Origin: Anaerolineae bacterium
Lineage (GTDB): Bacteria > Chloroflexota > Anaerolineae > Promineifilales > Promineifilaceae
NCBI GenBank assembly: GCA_023384415.1
Contig: JAHDWJ010000006.1
Location: forward strand, 41,162-105,161
Reading direction: 5' to 3'
Length of the DNA: 64,000 bases
Each line of letters starts with the position of its first letter. Within the stretch, counting starts at the first letter, position 1. The notes under the pieces were generated by a model, which was not told the origin of the DNA, searched no databases, and saw only the letters and a list, made by a program, of their open reading frames with translations. Position numbers and translations under genes: made by a program. Shown in pieces: positions 26,749-35,385 of this stretch.

Positions 26749-26820
26749 TTTCGAGTTCCTGGTTTCTGGTTTCTAGTTTCTAATTTGTGACTGGATGAGT
26801 TACTCAGTCCTCAGTCCTCA
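26749..26820. repeat. Heptamer repeats between murC and murB
   Basis: TTTCTGG TTTCTAG TTTCTAA (7-nt period) and TCAGTCC TCAGTCC TCACTCC next to the murC stop. The last residues of MurC (VLRSED) are encoded by the second block. Confidence 0.75.
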
Positions 26821-28247
26821 CTCCTCAACACCATCTCCCCTACCCGGTTGCCATCGCCGGCACTGAAAGTGATGAGAAGATCGCCAGGCTGCAACTGGGT
26901 AAACAGGTAAGCGGCCGCGTCCTCAATAGCGGCTATGAAGGTGACCGCCTGATGCTGAATTGCCTGGGCTGCGGCCGCTCCCGTTACGCCCAGGGGGTCC
27001 TTTTCCCGACTGGCGTAAATGTCCAAAACAATCACCTGGTCGGCGTCACCGAAGCAGGTGGCGAACTCGGCCAGCAAGGTGTGGGTGCGACTGTAGGTGT
27101 GAGGCTGCCAGACGGCCCAGATGCGGCTGTGGGGGTATTGCTGCCGTGCGGCCGCCAACACCGCTCGTATCTCCGTAGGGTGGTGCCCATAATCATCCAC
27201 CACTGTCACCCCCTGGCGAACCCCTTTCACTTCAAACCGCCGCCCGGCCCCGCGAAAGGTTGCCAACGCCGCAGCCATCTCCACCCCACGCAGTCCTAAC
27301 AGCCGCCCCACTTGCAGCGCGGCCAGGGTGTTGCGAATGTTGTGCAGACCGGGGAGAGATTGAGAGATTGAGAGATTGAGAGGTGGAGAGTGGAGACTGT
27401 CCACTGCTAACTGCCCACTGCTCACCCCAAAATCCATCCCTCCCTGCTCGTTGACCTGCCACTCGGTGGCATACAGATGGCTGGCGGCGCAGGGGTGGGG
27501 GGTGGGGGAGAGGCCGTAGCTGTGTAATTGCCGATTGATGAATGCCGATTGATGATTGGTCAGTAGTTGTTGAATTCCCTTGTCCTCACCGTCGGCTACG
27601 AGAAGGCCATTGGCTGGGAGCAGGGCGATGAACTGGGCGAATGCTTCCTGGTAGCTTTCTGGGGTGGGGTAAATGTCTGGGTGATCATGTTCCAGATTGG
27701 TGATGACGGCGATTTGCGGCCGCAGCCCCAAAAACATCCGGTCATACTCATCCGCTTCAATGACAAAACAGTCCCCTTGTCCGGCCCGGCCATTGCCACC
27801 CAAACTGGGCAAAACACCCCCCACGATGACCGACGGATCGCGCCCGGCAGTCAGTAACAGGTGGGCGATCAAGCCGGTGGTAGTCGTTTTGCCGTGCGTC
27901 CCGGCGACGGCGATGCCCATTTGCCCGGCCATGAGGTGGCCCAGGAACTCATGCCGTTTGAGAACGGGGATGCCCTGGGCGTGGGCGGCCGCGACTTCAG
28001 GATTATCCGCGGGAATGGCCGATGAGATCACCACCATCTCGGCGTTGTTAAGGTGCGCGGCCGCGTGCCCTTCATACACCATCGCCCCTTGCGCCTGCAA
28101 CTCAGCCATCAACTCGTTCCAGGCCCTATCTGAACCGGATACAGCGAAACCTCGCCCTAGCAGAACCTGGGCAATGGCCGAAATCCCCGCTCCGCCGATG
28201 CCGACGAGGTGGATGTGGTGGGGGAGGGTGTGGGTTGAACTGTTCAT
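26811..28247 (-). CDS. murC: UDP-N-acetylmuramate--L-alanine ligase MurC
   Basis: Mur ligase of 478 residues that adds L-Ala to UDP-MurNAc. HHIHLVGIGGAGISAIAQVL, the P-loop AVAGTHGKTTTTGLIAHLL, EADEYDRMFLGLRP, GLHNIRNTLAAL and VVDDYGHHPTEIRAVL are typical. The open frame continues to 28523, but the extra 92 residues are low-complexity and overlap cvpA, so the ATG at 28247 is chosen. Between VNEQGGMDFGV and LPGLHNIRN the protein carries about 22 extra residues encoded by heptamer repeats (27352-27427), in the central domain just before a conserved motif. Confidence 0.95.
   Translation of the reverse strand: MNSSTHTLPHHIHLVGIGGAGISAIAQVLLGRGFAVSGSDRAWNELMAELQAQGAMVYEGHAAAHLNNAEMVVISSAIPADNPEVAAAHAQGIPVLKRHEFLGHLMAGQMGIAVAGTHGKTTTTGLIAHLLLTAGRDPSVIVGGVLPSLGGNGRAGQGDCFVIEADEYDRMFLGLRPQIAVITNLEHDHPDIYPTPESYQEAFAQFIALLPANGLLVADGEDKGIQQLLTNHQSAFINRQLHSYGLSPTPHPCAASHLYATEWQVNEQGGMDFGVSSGQLAVDSLHSPPLNLSISQSLPGLHNIRNTLAALQVGRLLGLRGVEMAAALATFRGAGRRFEVKGVRQGVTVVDDYGHHPTEIRAVLAAARQQYPHSRIWAVWQPHTYSRTHTLLAEFATCFGDADQVIVLDIYASREKDPLGVTGAAAAQAIQHQAVTFIAAIEDAAAYLFTQLQPGDLLITFSAGDGNRVGEMVLRSED
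27352..27427. repeat. Heptamer repeats in frame inside murC
   Basis: GAGAGATT GAGAGATT GAGAGATT and ACTGTCC ACTGCTA ACTGCCC ACTGCTC arrays lie within the murC coding sequence and remain in frame, encoding SSGQLAVDSLHSPPLNLSIS. Word order resembles the murD insertion at 31645-31686. Confidence 0.8.
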
Positions 28248-28306
28248 AATCAGGTGTGGCGAAGAAGGAGAGAACAGGTGAAGGTTAATCTCCAGTCTCC
28301 TGTCTC

Positions 28307-28921
28307 CTAGATCAACGCAATAATCACCACAAAAAAAGCGATAAAAAAGAACAACAGCCAGATAGTCGGCGAAAACACCCCCATAGGTAGATAGGCAGCC
28401 AACTCCATCGCTGAGGTGTCCAACAGCGGCCGCGATACCACGTCTAGTGGAAATACATATTGTGCCCCCGGTGGTAAAGCTATATACCCATTGGCTGTTA
28501 CCTGGTATTCCAGGAAGCTCCACAAGCCGCCCATCAGCAGATACCCATTGAGGACGCCCAGGAAGCCCCCCACTACCCGCTTCTCTAAATTGGCCCGCAG
28601 ACGGTCGCCCAGGCGGCCGCCAGTCACATTATCGGCCAGCTTGGCTACCACCTGGTAGCTAAAGAAGGCGGTCACAGCGTGAAAAACGGCTTGTATCCAG
28701 AACTGCTGTTTCAGGCCAAAATTGGGATCAACCAGCAGCCGGTCTGGTGAGGCGATGGCTGCTCCCAAAATCGTGACCAACTCATAGCCAAACTGCTGCA
28801 GCACGGCAATCGAAGCGATCAAGCCACTTAGGGCGATGGCCTCTTTTTGCCAGCCGCGCAGATAGCCAACCAGGCCAAAAAAAGTAACCATAATCCAGAA
28901 GATGATTGCCAGACTGATCAT
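28307..28921 (-). CDS. CvpA-family membrane protein
   Basis: Protein of 204 residues with four or five predicted membrane helices: ISLAIIFWIMVTFFGLVGY, a Gly-Trp turn (LRGWQKEAIALSGLIAS) typical of CvpA, FHAVTAFFSYQVVAKLADNV, VVGGFLGVLNGYLLMGGLW and a C-terminal LFFFIAFFVVIIAL. CvpA proteins are linked to envelope functions, but the mechanism is unknown. The ORF extends to 29062, but that stretch is a dyad repeat giving a Lys/Arg-rich leader; ATG at 28921 is preferred. It lies inside the dcw cluster between murG and murC, an unusual passenger. Confidence 0.72.
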   Translation of the reverse strand: MISLAIIFWIMVTFFGLVGYLRGWQKEAIALSGLIASIAVLQQFGYELVTILGAAIASPDRLLVDPNFGLKQQFWIQAVFHAVTAFFSYQVVAKLADNVTGGRLGDRLRANLEKRVVGGFLGVLNGYLLMGGLWSFLEYQVTANGYIALPPGAQYVFPLDVVSRPLLDTSAMELAAYLPMGVFSPTIWLLFFFIAFFVVIIALI

Positions 28922-28936
28922 AATGAAGATCTTTTT

Positions 28937-29002
28937 ACCGCTAAGACGCCAGGGCCACAAACTCTTTTTGATTTTTCTTGGTCTTCTTCGCGTCTTAGCG
29001 GT
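28937..29002. repeat. Dyad repeat ACCGCTAAGACGC overlapping the murG end
   Basis: Exact 13-bp inverted repeat: ACCGCTAAGACGC (28937-28949) and GCGTCTTAGCGGT (28990-29002). The murG stop codon lies in the right arm, so the repeat supplies the last codons of murG. Same family as 6886-6958 and about 56217-56285. Confidence 0.8.
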
Positions 29003-30110
29003 TCCCTTCTTTTCGTAAATCCAAAATGGCCTGAGCCAATCGGCCGGCCGCATCGGGAACATCTAACTGTTTGGCGGCCGCACCCAAGGCCGCCAGCTTT
29101 TCTTTATCCGCCAGCAAAGCCAGCAGGGTGGGGCGCAGTTGTTCAGCCATCTGCTCATCATTGAGTCGTACCGCTGCTTCTTGTTCTACTAGATAATCAG
29201 CGTTCACTTTTTGGTAACGCCAGGCATGTGGATAAGGCACCAACACCGAGCCAACGCCAAACGCCGGGGCCTCACCTAACATCCCGGCCCCACTGCGGGC
29301 CAATACCAGGTTAGCCGCCCGGTAAGCCAGCCCCATCTCCTCATGTAGATAAGGGTAAGGGCGGTAATAAGGGCGCAGCGGCTCGGCTAACTGGGTCGCC
29401 TGCCGTGCCACTTCCGGCCAATCCAGGGTACCGCTGACATGAATGACCTGGTTCTCGGCTAGCAAGTCAGGCAAAATGGCGGTCAGGGCCTGGTTGATGG
29501 AGCGTGCCCCTCGGCTGCCACCAAAGACAAACAGGGTAGGGCGGGCCGGGGTCAGGTTAAAATGGGCCAACGCCTGTTCCTGGGATAAAGCGGCCGCGTC
29601 CCGCATTTCCTGACGCACCGGATATCCTGTTACCACCATTTTGGCTGCTGGTAAGTAAGTGGCCGATTTGGCCGTAGTGCAGGCAACTGTGCGGCTGTAA
29701 CGGCTTAACCGTTTAATGGCCGCACCTGGTTCCACATCGGGCAAATAGATGAGGATCGGGATACGGCGCCGCGCGGCCGCCAGAGCCACCGGCCCATTTA
29801 CATATCCCCCTGTCAGAAAAACCCCATCAGGCATAAATCCACGCATAATTTGATACGCCTTAAAAACCCCGGCCAGCAGTTTGATCCCATTGATCGCTCG
29901 TGTCCACAGAGGCATCCCAGCAATCGGACCACCTGGTATCGTCGTCAGCAGCAGCCCCACCTGTGGCACCAACTGCTCTTCCATCTGCCCCTTTGTGCCG
30001 ATCCATAAAATCTGTTCCTTCTTAACCCCGCGCTCTTGCAGCGCACTCACCGCCGCCAACGCGGGATAAATATGTCCTCCTGTCCCTCCGCCGCAAATAA
30101 GCAATTTCAT
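28995..30110 (-). CDS. murG: Lipid II synthase MurG (GT28)
   Basis: Glycosyltransferase of 371 residues that adds GlcNAc to lipid I at the cytoplasmic face. LLICGGGTGGHIYPALA (G-loop 1), LTGGYVNGPVALAA, VFGGSRGARSINQAL (G-loop 3) and LVLARSGAGMLGEAPAFGVGSVLVPYP (UDP-GlcNAc site) match the family. ATG at 30110. The C terminus is formed by a dyad repeat (see 28937-29002). Confidence 0.96.
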   Translation of the reverse strand: MKLLICGGGTGGHIYPALAAVSALQERGVKKEQILWIGTKGQMEEQLVPQVGLLLTTIPGGPIAGMPLWTRAINGIKLLAGVFKAYQIMRGFMPDGVFLTGGYVNGPVALAAARRRIPILIYLPDVEPGAAIKRLSRYSRTVACTTAKSATYLPAAKMVVTGYPVRQEMRDAAALSQEQALAHFNLTPARPTLFVFGGSRGARSINQALTAILPDLLAENQVIHVSGTLDWPEVARQATQLAEPLRPYYRPYPYLHEEMGLAYRAANLVLARSGAGMLGEAPAFGVGSVLVPYPHAWRYQKVNADYLVEQEAAVRLNDEQMAEQLRPTLLALLADKEKLAALGAAAKQLDVPDAAGRLAQAILDLRKEGNR

Positions 30111-30117
30111 AAAGTTT

Positions 30118-30205
30118 CAAGCTATCGTAATCGAGTATGCGAGTATGCGACTCTTTCACTCCCATTAACTATTCACCAATACACCAATACACCAATTAAC
30201 CATTA
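30118..30205. repeat. Short tandem repeats between ftsW and murG
   Basis: ATCGTAATCGAGTATGCGAGTATGCG (7-8-nt period) followed by CACCAATA CACCAATA CACCAATT (8-nt period). The ftsW stop is immediately next to the block. Confidence 0.75.
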
Positions 30206-31372
30206 CTCTTCTCTCACCGGCTGCGGCATGGTCACCCGGCCTACCAACGCCTCATCCCGTGAGATGTTGAGTAGGATGCCGATACCGATTAGAGAGACAA
30301 GCATGGAAGTACCGCCATAGCTGATAAAGGGTAGGGGAACACCGGTGAAGGGAATGGTAGCGGTGATGACGGCGATGTTCATCAATGATTGGTAAGCCAG
30401 CCAGACGGTGATCCCCAATGCAAGCAAAAAGCCGTAATTGTCCCGGGCTTTGCGAGCCACGCGCAGGCCGCGCCAGGTCATAAACAGCAGCAGGCCGATG
30501 ATGATGAGGCAGCCAAACAGCCCTAATTCTTCACCCACGATAGCAAAAACCCCATCGGTGTGGGCGGCCGGCAGGGGGCCAAATTTTTGAGTGCCGGCCC
30601 CTAAGCCTACTCCCCAGTAGCCGCCGCTGCCCAGGGCGATGAGGGCCTGGCGTACCTGCCAGACAGCCTGGTTGGGATCACGCAGCACTTCCCGCCAGGC
30701 CCCAACCCGTGCGGCCGCGTGGGGCAAGGTCAACATCAGGCTGACAAAAATAGAGCCACCCACACCGCCCACAATAAATAGCTGTTTCCATTCGGCCCCG
30801 GCCACAAAAAAGAGGGTGAAGCTGATCAATGCTACCAGACCGGCGGTACTCAAAGCGGGCTGCTGTACAATCAAGAAACAGACTACCCCGGTAATGACCG
30901 AAAATGCCAACAGCCCGTAGGTCAAATCTTTAATCCGCTCCCCTTTGGATGAAATCCAATGGGCGATGTAAAGAATGGTCGCCAGTTTAGCCAGTTCGGC
31001 CGGCTGGTAAGAGTTGTTAAACAGCCCCCGTGTGGCCCCAAAGTTAGATTCACCAAAGAAGAGCAAGAAGGTGAGCGAGGCCAGGGTAAAGATCATAATG
31101 AGAACGGAGAAGCGGCGCAGGAGATGATAATCAAACTGCATGATGACGATGATGCCGATAACCCCTAATGCAGCCGCAACCAACTGCCGTTGAAAATAGT
31201 ACAGTGGATTGTTATGCACCAGCAGTCCCAGGTCAAAACTAGTGTCATACACCATCATCATGCCAAACACCAGCAGCGCGGCCACGCTTAACGCCAGCCA
31301 CACATCAAAGCGAAAACGAATGGCCGGTAAGACGCGATAATTTTTTTGTCGGGCAACACGGATAGTAGTCAT
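30203..31372 (-). CDS. ftsW: Lipid II polymerase/division protein FtsW (SEDS)
   Basis: SEDS glycosyltransferase of 389 residues with about ten membrane helices. Conserved motifs: NYQPAELAKLATILYIA (NSYQPAE), the large loop with LIALGSGGYWGVGLGAGTQK and LPAAHTDGVFAIVGEELG, and PFTGVPLPFISYGGTSML. It polymerises lipid II with the transpeptidase FtsI encoded upstream. ATG at 31372. Confidence 0.96.
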   Translation of the reverse strand: MTTIRVARQKNYRVLPAIRFRFDVWLALSVAALLVFGMMMVYDTSFDLGLLVHNNPLYYFQRQLVAAALGVIGIIVIMQFDYHLLRRFSVLIMIFTLASLTFLLFFGESNFGATRGLFNNSYQPAELAKLATILYIAHWISSKGERIKDLTYGLLAFSVITGVVCFLIVQQPALSTAGLVALISFTLFFVAGAEWKQLFIVGGVGGSIFVSLMLTLPHAAARVGAWREVLRDPNQAVWQVRQALIALGSGGYWGVGLGAGTQKFGPLPAAHTDGVFAIVGEELGLFGCLIIIGLLLFMTWRGLRVARKARDNYGFLLALGITVWLAYQSLMNIAVITATIPFTGVPLPFISYGGTSMLVSLIGIGILLNISRDEALVGRVTMPQPVREE

Positions 31373-31377
31373 GGTGA

Positions 31378-31500
31378 GTTTTAGTTTCTAGTTTCTAGTT
31401 GCTCTCTTCGTGATCGTGATCGTATTCGTATTCGCTATCGTAATCGAGTTTGCCAGTGGGCGAGTTACGCACTCCTCACTGCTGACTCCTCATACCTTTA
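31378..31500. repeat. Short tandem repeats between murD and ftsW
   Basis: TTTCTAG TTTCTAG TTGCTCT, GTGATCGTGATCGTATTCGT, then CACTCCTCACTGCTGACTCC. The period is 6-7 nt in each block. The murD stop is inside the last block. Confidence 0.75.
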
Positions 31501-32858
31501 ACCAACTCTCTAAACACCTGCCCCCGCTCCTCAAAATCAGCAAAGGCGTCATAACTGGTGCCACCAGGCGAAAGCAGGACAATATCTCCAGAGACCGCCA
31601 GAGACGCGGCCGCGTTCACCGCTTCAGCTAGAGTGTGGACGCGGGTGATTGAGAGAGTTGAGACAGGAGACTGCCCACTGCTCATTAAACGCCTCTCCAA
31701 CATTTCTGCCAGATCACCGAACAGGATGACTGCCTTGCACCGGGTTGTCACCTGTTTTGTCCATTCATCCCAGATCATATCTTTGTCGCGGCCGCCGGCC
31801 AGCAAAATAAGCGGCTCCTGGTACGCATTCAGAGCCGCCAGCACCCGCTCCGGGGCCGTGGCAATAGAATCGTTAATATATTGCACCCCATTCACCGTAT
31901 CCACCAACTCCAGCCGATGTTCCACCCCACCAAAACTCATAATTGCCTTGCGAATGGCATCCAGAGGAATGCCCGCCGAATCGGCCAGCAAAGTGGCCGC
32001 CAACACATTGGCTACATTGTGTGCCCCAGGCAGCTTTATCTCGTCCAGATGACATACTGGCTGATCTTTGCCGTTCCGCAGCCAGATTTGACCCTCATGC
32101 ACAAACGCCCCTTCCTTCACCGGGTAACGGGTGCTAAACAGGCGCAGCTGCCCGCGCACCAATGAAGACAACGCCCGCGCTCCCGGATCATCCGCTGACA
32201 AAATAGCGATGTCCTCGTCACTCTGGTAGCGCAAAATGTTGGCCTTGGCCTGGACATAGGCAGCCATTGTTTTATGCCGGTCGAGATGGTTGGGGGTAAT
32301 GTTCAACACAGCGGCAATGTGGGGACTTTGCTGCCAGATTTCCAGTTGGAAGCTAGAAAGCTCCTGCACTACCACATCATCCGGCCCCATTTTATCCAGG
32401 TCGGCAATGAGGGGGCGGCCAATGTTGCCCCCCACCCAGGTACGGCGGCCAGCCATCTGGCTCATCACCCCAGTCAGAGCGGTAGTGGTCGTTTTGCCCG
32501 CCGAGCCGGTAATGCCGATAGATTCAGCCTTACACCGGCGCATGAACTCTTGAGAATCGTTGGTCAACGGTACACCTCGTTTGATGGCTTCCTGCACCAG
32601 GGGCATTTCCAGAGAAACCCCCCCGCTAATGGCTAACCCATCCGCGCCATCGAGTAAACTAAACGGATGCTGGCCTAATACATACTCAATGGGTAAATCA
32701 GCTAACTCCTGTAATGGCCCGGTTAACTTCTCCGGCGGCCGCATATCTGATACCACAACCCTGGCCCCGACAGCGGCCGCGAACCTGGCCAAAGCCGTCC
32801 CCTGCCGCGCCAGCCCCAAAATGACGATGCGCTTGTCGAAGAGAGGGTCTTGCATCAT
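31476..32858 (-). CDS. murD: UDP-N-acetylmuramoyl-L-alanine--D-glutamate ligase MurD
   Basis: Mur ligase of 460 residues that adds D-Glu. IVILGLARQGTALARFAA, the P-loop GITGSAGKTTTTALTGVM, VVQELSSFQLE, NITPNHLDRHKTM (catalytic His), GAHNVANVLAA and YINDSIATAPERVLAAL are all present. Between EMLERRL and VHTLAEAV there is an extra MSSGQSPVSTLSIT segment encoded by heptamer-type repeats (31645-31686). ATG at 32858 or the next ATG, 3 nt further. Confidence 0.96.
   Translation of the reverse strand: MMQDPLFDKRIVILGLARQGTALARFAAAVGARVVVSDMRPPEKLTGPLQELADLPIEYVLGQHPFSLLDGADGLAISGGVSLEMPLVQEAIKRGVPLTNDSQEFMRRCKAESIGITGSAGKTTTTALTGVMSQMAGRRTWVGGNIGRPLIADLDKMGPDDVVVQELSSFQLEIWQQSPHIAAVLNITPNHLDRHKTMAAYVQAKANILRYQSDEDIAILSADDPGARALSSLVRGQLRLFSTRYPVKEGAFVHEGQIWLRNGKDQPVCHLDEIKLPGAHNVANVLAATLLADSAGIPLDAIRKAIMSFGGVEHRLELVDTVNGVQYINDSIATAPERVLAALNAYQEPLILLAGGRDKDMIWDEWTKQVTTRCKAVILFGDLAEMLERRLMSSGQSPVSTLSITRVHTLAEAVNAAASLAVSGDIVLLSPGGTSYDAFADFEERGQVFRELVKGMRSQQ
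31645..31686. repeat. Heptamer repeats in frame inside murD
   Basis: GATTGAGAGAGTTGAGACAGG, AGACTGCCCACTGCTCAT: the same words as in the murC insertion (27352-27427), in frame, encoding MSSGQSPVSTLSIT. Confidence 0.75.
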
Positions 32859-32901
32859 AGCCAGTTAAATCGTTATCAACGTACCCTTACACCAATACAC
32901 C

Positions 32902-33903
32902 CTAAATCAACGCCAGGGCAATCCCAATCATGGCCGCGCTGATACCAATGAGCCACCACCGCTGAACAATCTGGGTTTCACTCCAGCCCAGCAAAACAAA
33001 ATGGTTATGCAGGGGGGACATACGAAACGGGCGAATGTCCCGCCCCAGGTAGCGGCGGCTCAGTTGGGACGAAGCCACCTGAAGCATGACAGAAATAGTT
33101 GTCACCACGGGAATTAAGGCGATGATCGGTAAGATGAGCCATTGGTTGGTCATCAAAGCCACGACGCCCAACGCCCCCCCAATCGCCTGTGAGCCAACAT
33201 CCCCCATGAACATTTGGGCCGGATGGGCGTTAAACCAGAGAAAGGCGAAGCAAGCCCCAACCATGATGAAGCAGAAGACGAGTAAAAATTGCTGATCTTG
33301 CATGAAGGCAATGATGCCATAAGCGGCAAAAGCGGTTGCACTGATGATACCAGCCAGACCATCGAGGCCATCGGTAAAATTGACGGCGTTAGCCGTACCG
33401 GTAATGATGAAAGCAGCAATAGGGATGTAAATCCATCCCATAGTCAAGAGAACGCGCACGGTAGGCACCGCCACCAACCCCTGCCCTTTGTTGACGAAAA
33501 TATAGAGGATCGCGGCCGCGCCCACGGCAATTCCCACCTGATAAATAATTTTGTACCGGGCCAACATCCCTACACCGGGCCGTTGGCGAAATCCCTGATA
33601 ATCGTCAATACCGCCCAAAATGGCGTAGGCTACCAGTACGCCCAAGGGAATCACCACGCTTTCGGCGATGTCTAACCGTTTGACCAACTGGACAATATTG
33701 ACCACCACCGTAATCAAGACGACGGCAATGATGATAAGAACCCCCCCCATTGCCGGTGTACCCATTTTCGCTTGATGGGATTGTGGCCCTTCGAGCCGTA
33801 TCTGTTTACCCAGCCGCAGACGGCGCATCACCTCCACCAGGGGGCTGCCCCAAATGACGGCTAACATAAAGGTTACGCCTCCGACAGTTAGTGCAAATGC
33901 CAT
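32902..33903 (-). CDS. mraY: Phospho-MurNAc-pentapeptide translocase MraY
   Basis: Integral membrane transferase of 333 residues with about ten helices that makes lipid I. GTPAMGGVLIIIAVVL, the Asp-rich LGGIDDYQGF, TDGLDGLAGIISA with the NAVNFTDGLDGL core, MGDVGSQAIGGALG and the HHH-type RMSPLHNHFVLLGWSE are diagnostic. The ATG (33903) directly follows the murF stop (TGAATG), implying coupling. Confidence 0.97.
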   Translation of the reverse strand: MAFALTVGGVTFMLAVIWGSPLVEVMRRLRLGKQIRLEGPQSHQAKMGTPAMGGVLIIIAVVLITVVVNIVQLVKRLDIAESVVIPLGVLVAYAILGGIDDYQGFRQRPGVGMLARYKIIYQVGIAVGAAAILYIFVNKGQGLVAVPTVRVLLTMGWIYIPIAAFIITGTANAVNFTDGLDGLAGIISATAFAAYGIIAFMQDQQFLLVFCFIMVGACFAFLWFNAHPAQMFMGDVGSQAIGGALGVVALMTNQWLILPIIALIPVVTTISVMLQVASSQLSRRYLGRDIRPFRMSPLHNHFVLLGWSETQIVQRWWLIGISAAMIGIALALI

Positions 33904-35334
33904 TCAGTCCCTCATATCCAACTTAGTTACCAGACGATCTAGCCGTGCCCCACGAGATGCTTTGACCAGAATGAGATCATTGGCCTGGATGAGGTCGGCC
34001 AGGAGAGCGGCCGCGCCGTCTGCATCATCCGTAAAATAAACCTGGTCAGGGGCCATGCCATTGGCCAGGGCCGTCTCACCGATAATCCGCCCTAGTTGGC
34101 CTACCACCAGTAAAATATCGGCCACGGCCATAGCCCGCCGCCCCACCAGCTCATGGGATGAGGTCGCGGCCGCGCCTAACTCCAACATATCCCCCATCAC
34201 CGCAATGCGCCGCCCATCCAGGTCAGCCAGCAGGTTTAGGGCTGCCAGGGCTGACTCCGGGCTGGCGTTGTAGGTATCATCAATGATGAGCGACCCGTGC
34301 GGTCCATCTACTGTCACCAGGCGCAGTTGGGAAGACAAACTTTGCAGCCCACGCACAATCTCTTCCCAGGCCAACCCCTCAACCAGCCCCACCGCTGTAG
34401 CCCGCAAGGCGGTGTGAACGCTGTGGCGGCCCAGCAAAGGCACATGAACCGTTAGAGCATCACTTCCATAATGCAAGGTAAAGCGAATCCCTTCCAGCCC
34501 CATCCCCTGGATATTGTCCGCCCACACATCTGCTTCTGGGGTGAGGCCGTAGGTGAAAAGGTGGGCCTGGGTATGGTCGGCCATGGCCATCACCAGCGGT
34601 TCATCTCGGTTGAGGATGGCCGTGCCATGAGATGGTAACGCTTCAACCAGTTCCCGTTTAGCGGCCGCGATTCCTTCCAGTGACCCCACCTTCTCCAGAT
34701 GAACCGGGCCAACATTGGTCACAACGCCGATCTCCGGGCGGGCCAACTGGCAGAGCAGGGCAATCTCTCCCAGCCGATCCATCCCCATCTCTAACACTGC
34801 TCGCTCGTGGTCAGCTTCTAAACCAAGCAAGGCGATAGGCAGCCCGGTGTGGGAATTCAAGTTGCCTGGTGATTTATAGGTGCGATACCGTTGGGCCAGC
34901 ACCGCGTGGGTCAGCTCTTTGGTAGACGTTTTGCCCACGCTGCCGGTAATGCCAATCACTTTAACATTGAAACGATCCCGCCAGGTTCGGCCCAACTGCT
35001 GCAGGGCCAGTTTGCTATTTTCTACCAGAATCAATAAAGGAGACCGGAGCGCGATAACGGCCGCGGCCGCGATAGCGGCCGCTTCCCCGGTTCTCGTATC
35101 TAACACCGCATAATCTAGCTCTGCCGGTACCTTCTCCACCAGAGCGGCCACTGCCCCCCGGCTCACGGCATCGGCGATAAACGCATGGCCATCCCGTTCC
35201 TCACCCTGGAAGGCCACAAAAACCGACCCTTTCACGGCCAGGCGGCTGTCAATGACAAAACTCTCCAGCCGCCGCTCCTGCCCCGTCGGCTGGTACCCTG
35301 TCAAAATCGCTAAAACATCACCAATCGTAATCAT
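33904..35334 (-). CDS. murF: UDP-MurNAc-tripeptide--D-alanyl-D-alanine ligase MurF
   Basis: Mur ligase of 476 residues that adds D-Ala-D-Ala. FVAFQGEERDGHAFIADAV, the P-loop GITGSVGKTSTKELTHAVL, EMGMDRLGEIALL, NVGPVHLEKVGSLEGIAAAK, IIDDTYNASPESALAAL and ELVGRRAM are typical. Three GCGGCCGC copies (34007, 34166, 34661) and two more (35063, 35075) give Ala runs in the protein. No murE is present between ftsI and murF. Confidence 0.96.
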   Translation of the reverse strand: MITIGDVLAILTGYQPTGQERRLESFVIDSRLAVKGSVFVAFQGEERDGHAFIADAVSRGAVAALVEKVPAELDYAVLDTRTGEAAAIAAAAVIALRSPLLILVENSKLALQQLGRTWRDRFNVKVIGITGSVGKTSTKELTHAVLAQRYRTYKSPGNLNSHTGLPIALLGLEADHERAVLEMGMDRLGEIALLCQLARPEIGVVTNVGPVHLEKVGSLEGIAAAKRELVEALPSHGTAILNRDEPLVMAMADHTQAHLFTYGLTPEADVWADNIQGMGLEGIRFTLHYGSDALTVHVPLLGRHSVHTALRATAVGLVEGLAWEEIVRGLQSLSSQLRLVTVDGPHGSLIIDDTYNASPESALAALNLLADLDGRRIAVMGDMLELGAAATSSHELVGRRAMAVADILLVVGQLGRIIGETALANGMAPDQVYFTDDADGAAALLADLIQANDLILVKASRGARLDRLVTKLDMRD

Positions 35335-35337
35335 TTT

Positions 35338-35385
35338 AATAGTTATGAGGACTGAGTCCTCATCGCTCAGTCCTCAGTCCTACTC
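35338..35385. repeat. Heptamer repeats between murF and ftsI
   Basis: GAGGACTGAGTCCTC (a short palindrome) followed by CTCAGTCCTCAGTCC (7-nt period). The ftsI stop lies in the block. Confidence 0.7.

Noticed and set aside
28248..28523. 92-residue N-terminal extension of MurC
   Set aside because: Not similar to any MurC start, overlaps the 3' part of the cvpA-like gene, and a good ATG at 28247 precedes the conserved HHIHLVGIGG.
28922..29062. Lys/Arg-rich leader of the CvpA-like protein
   Set aside because: Encoded by a dyad repeat and the murG 3' end.
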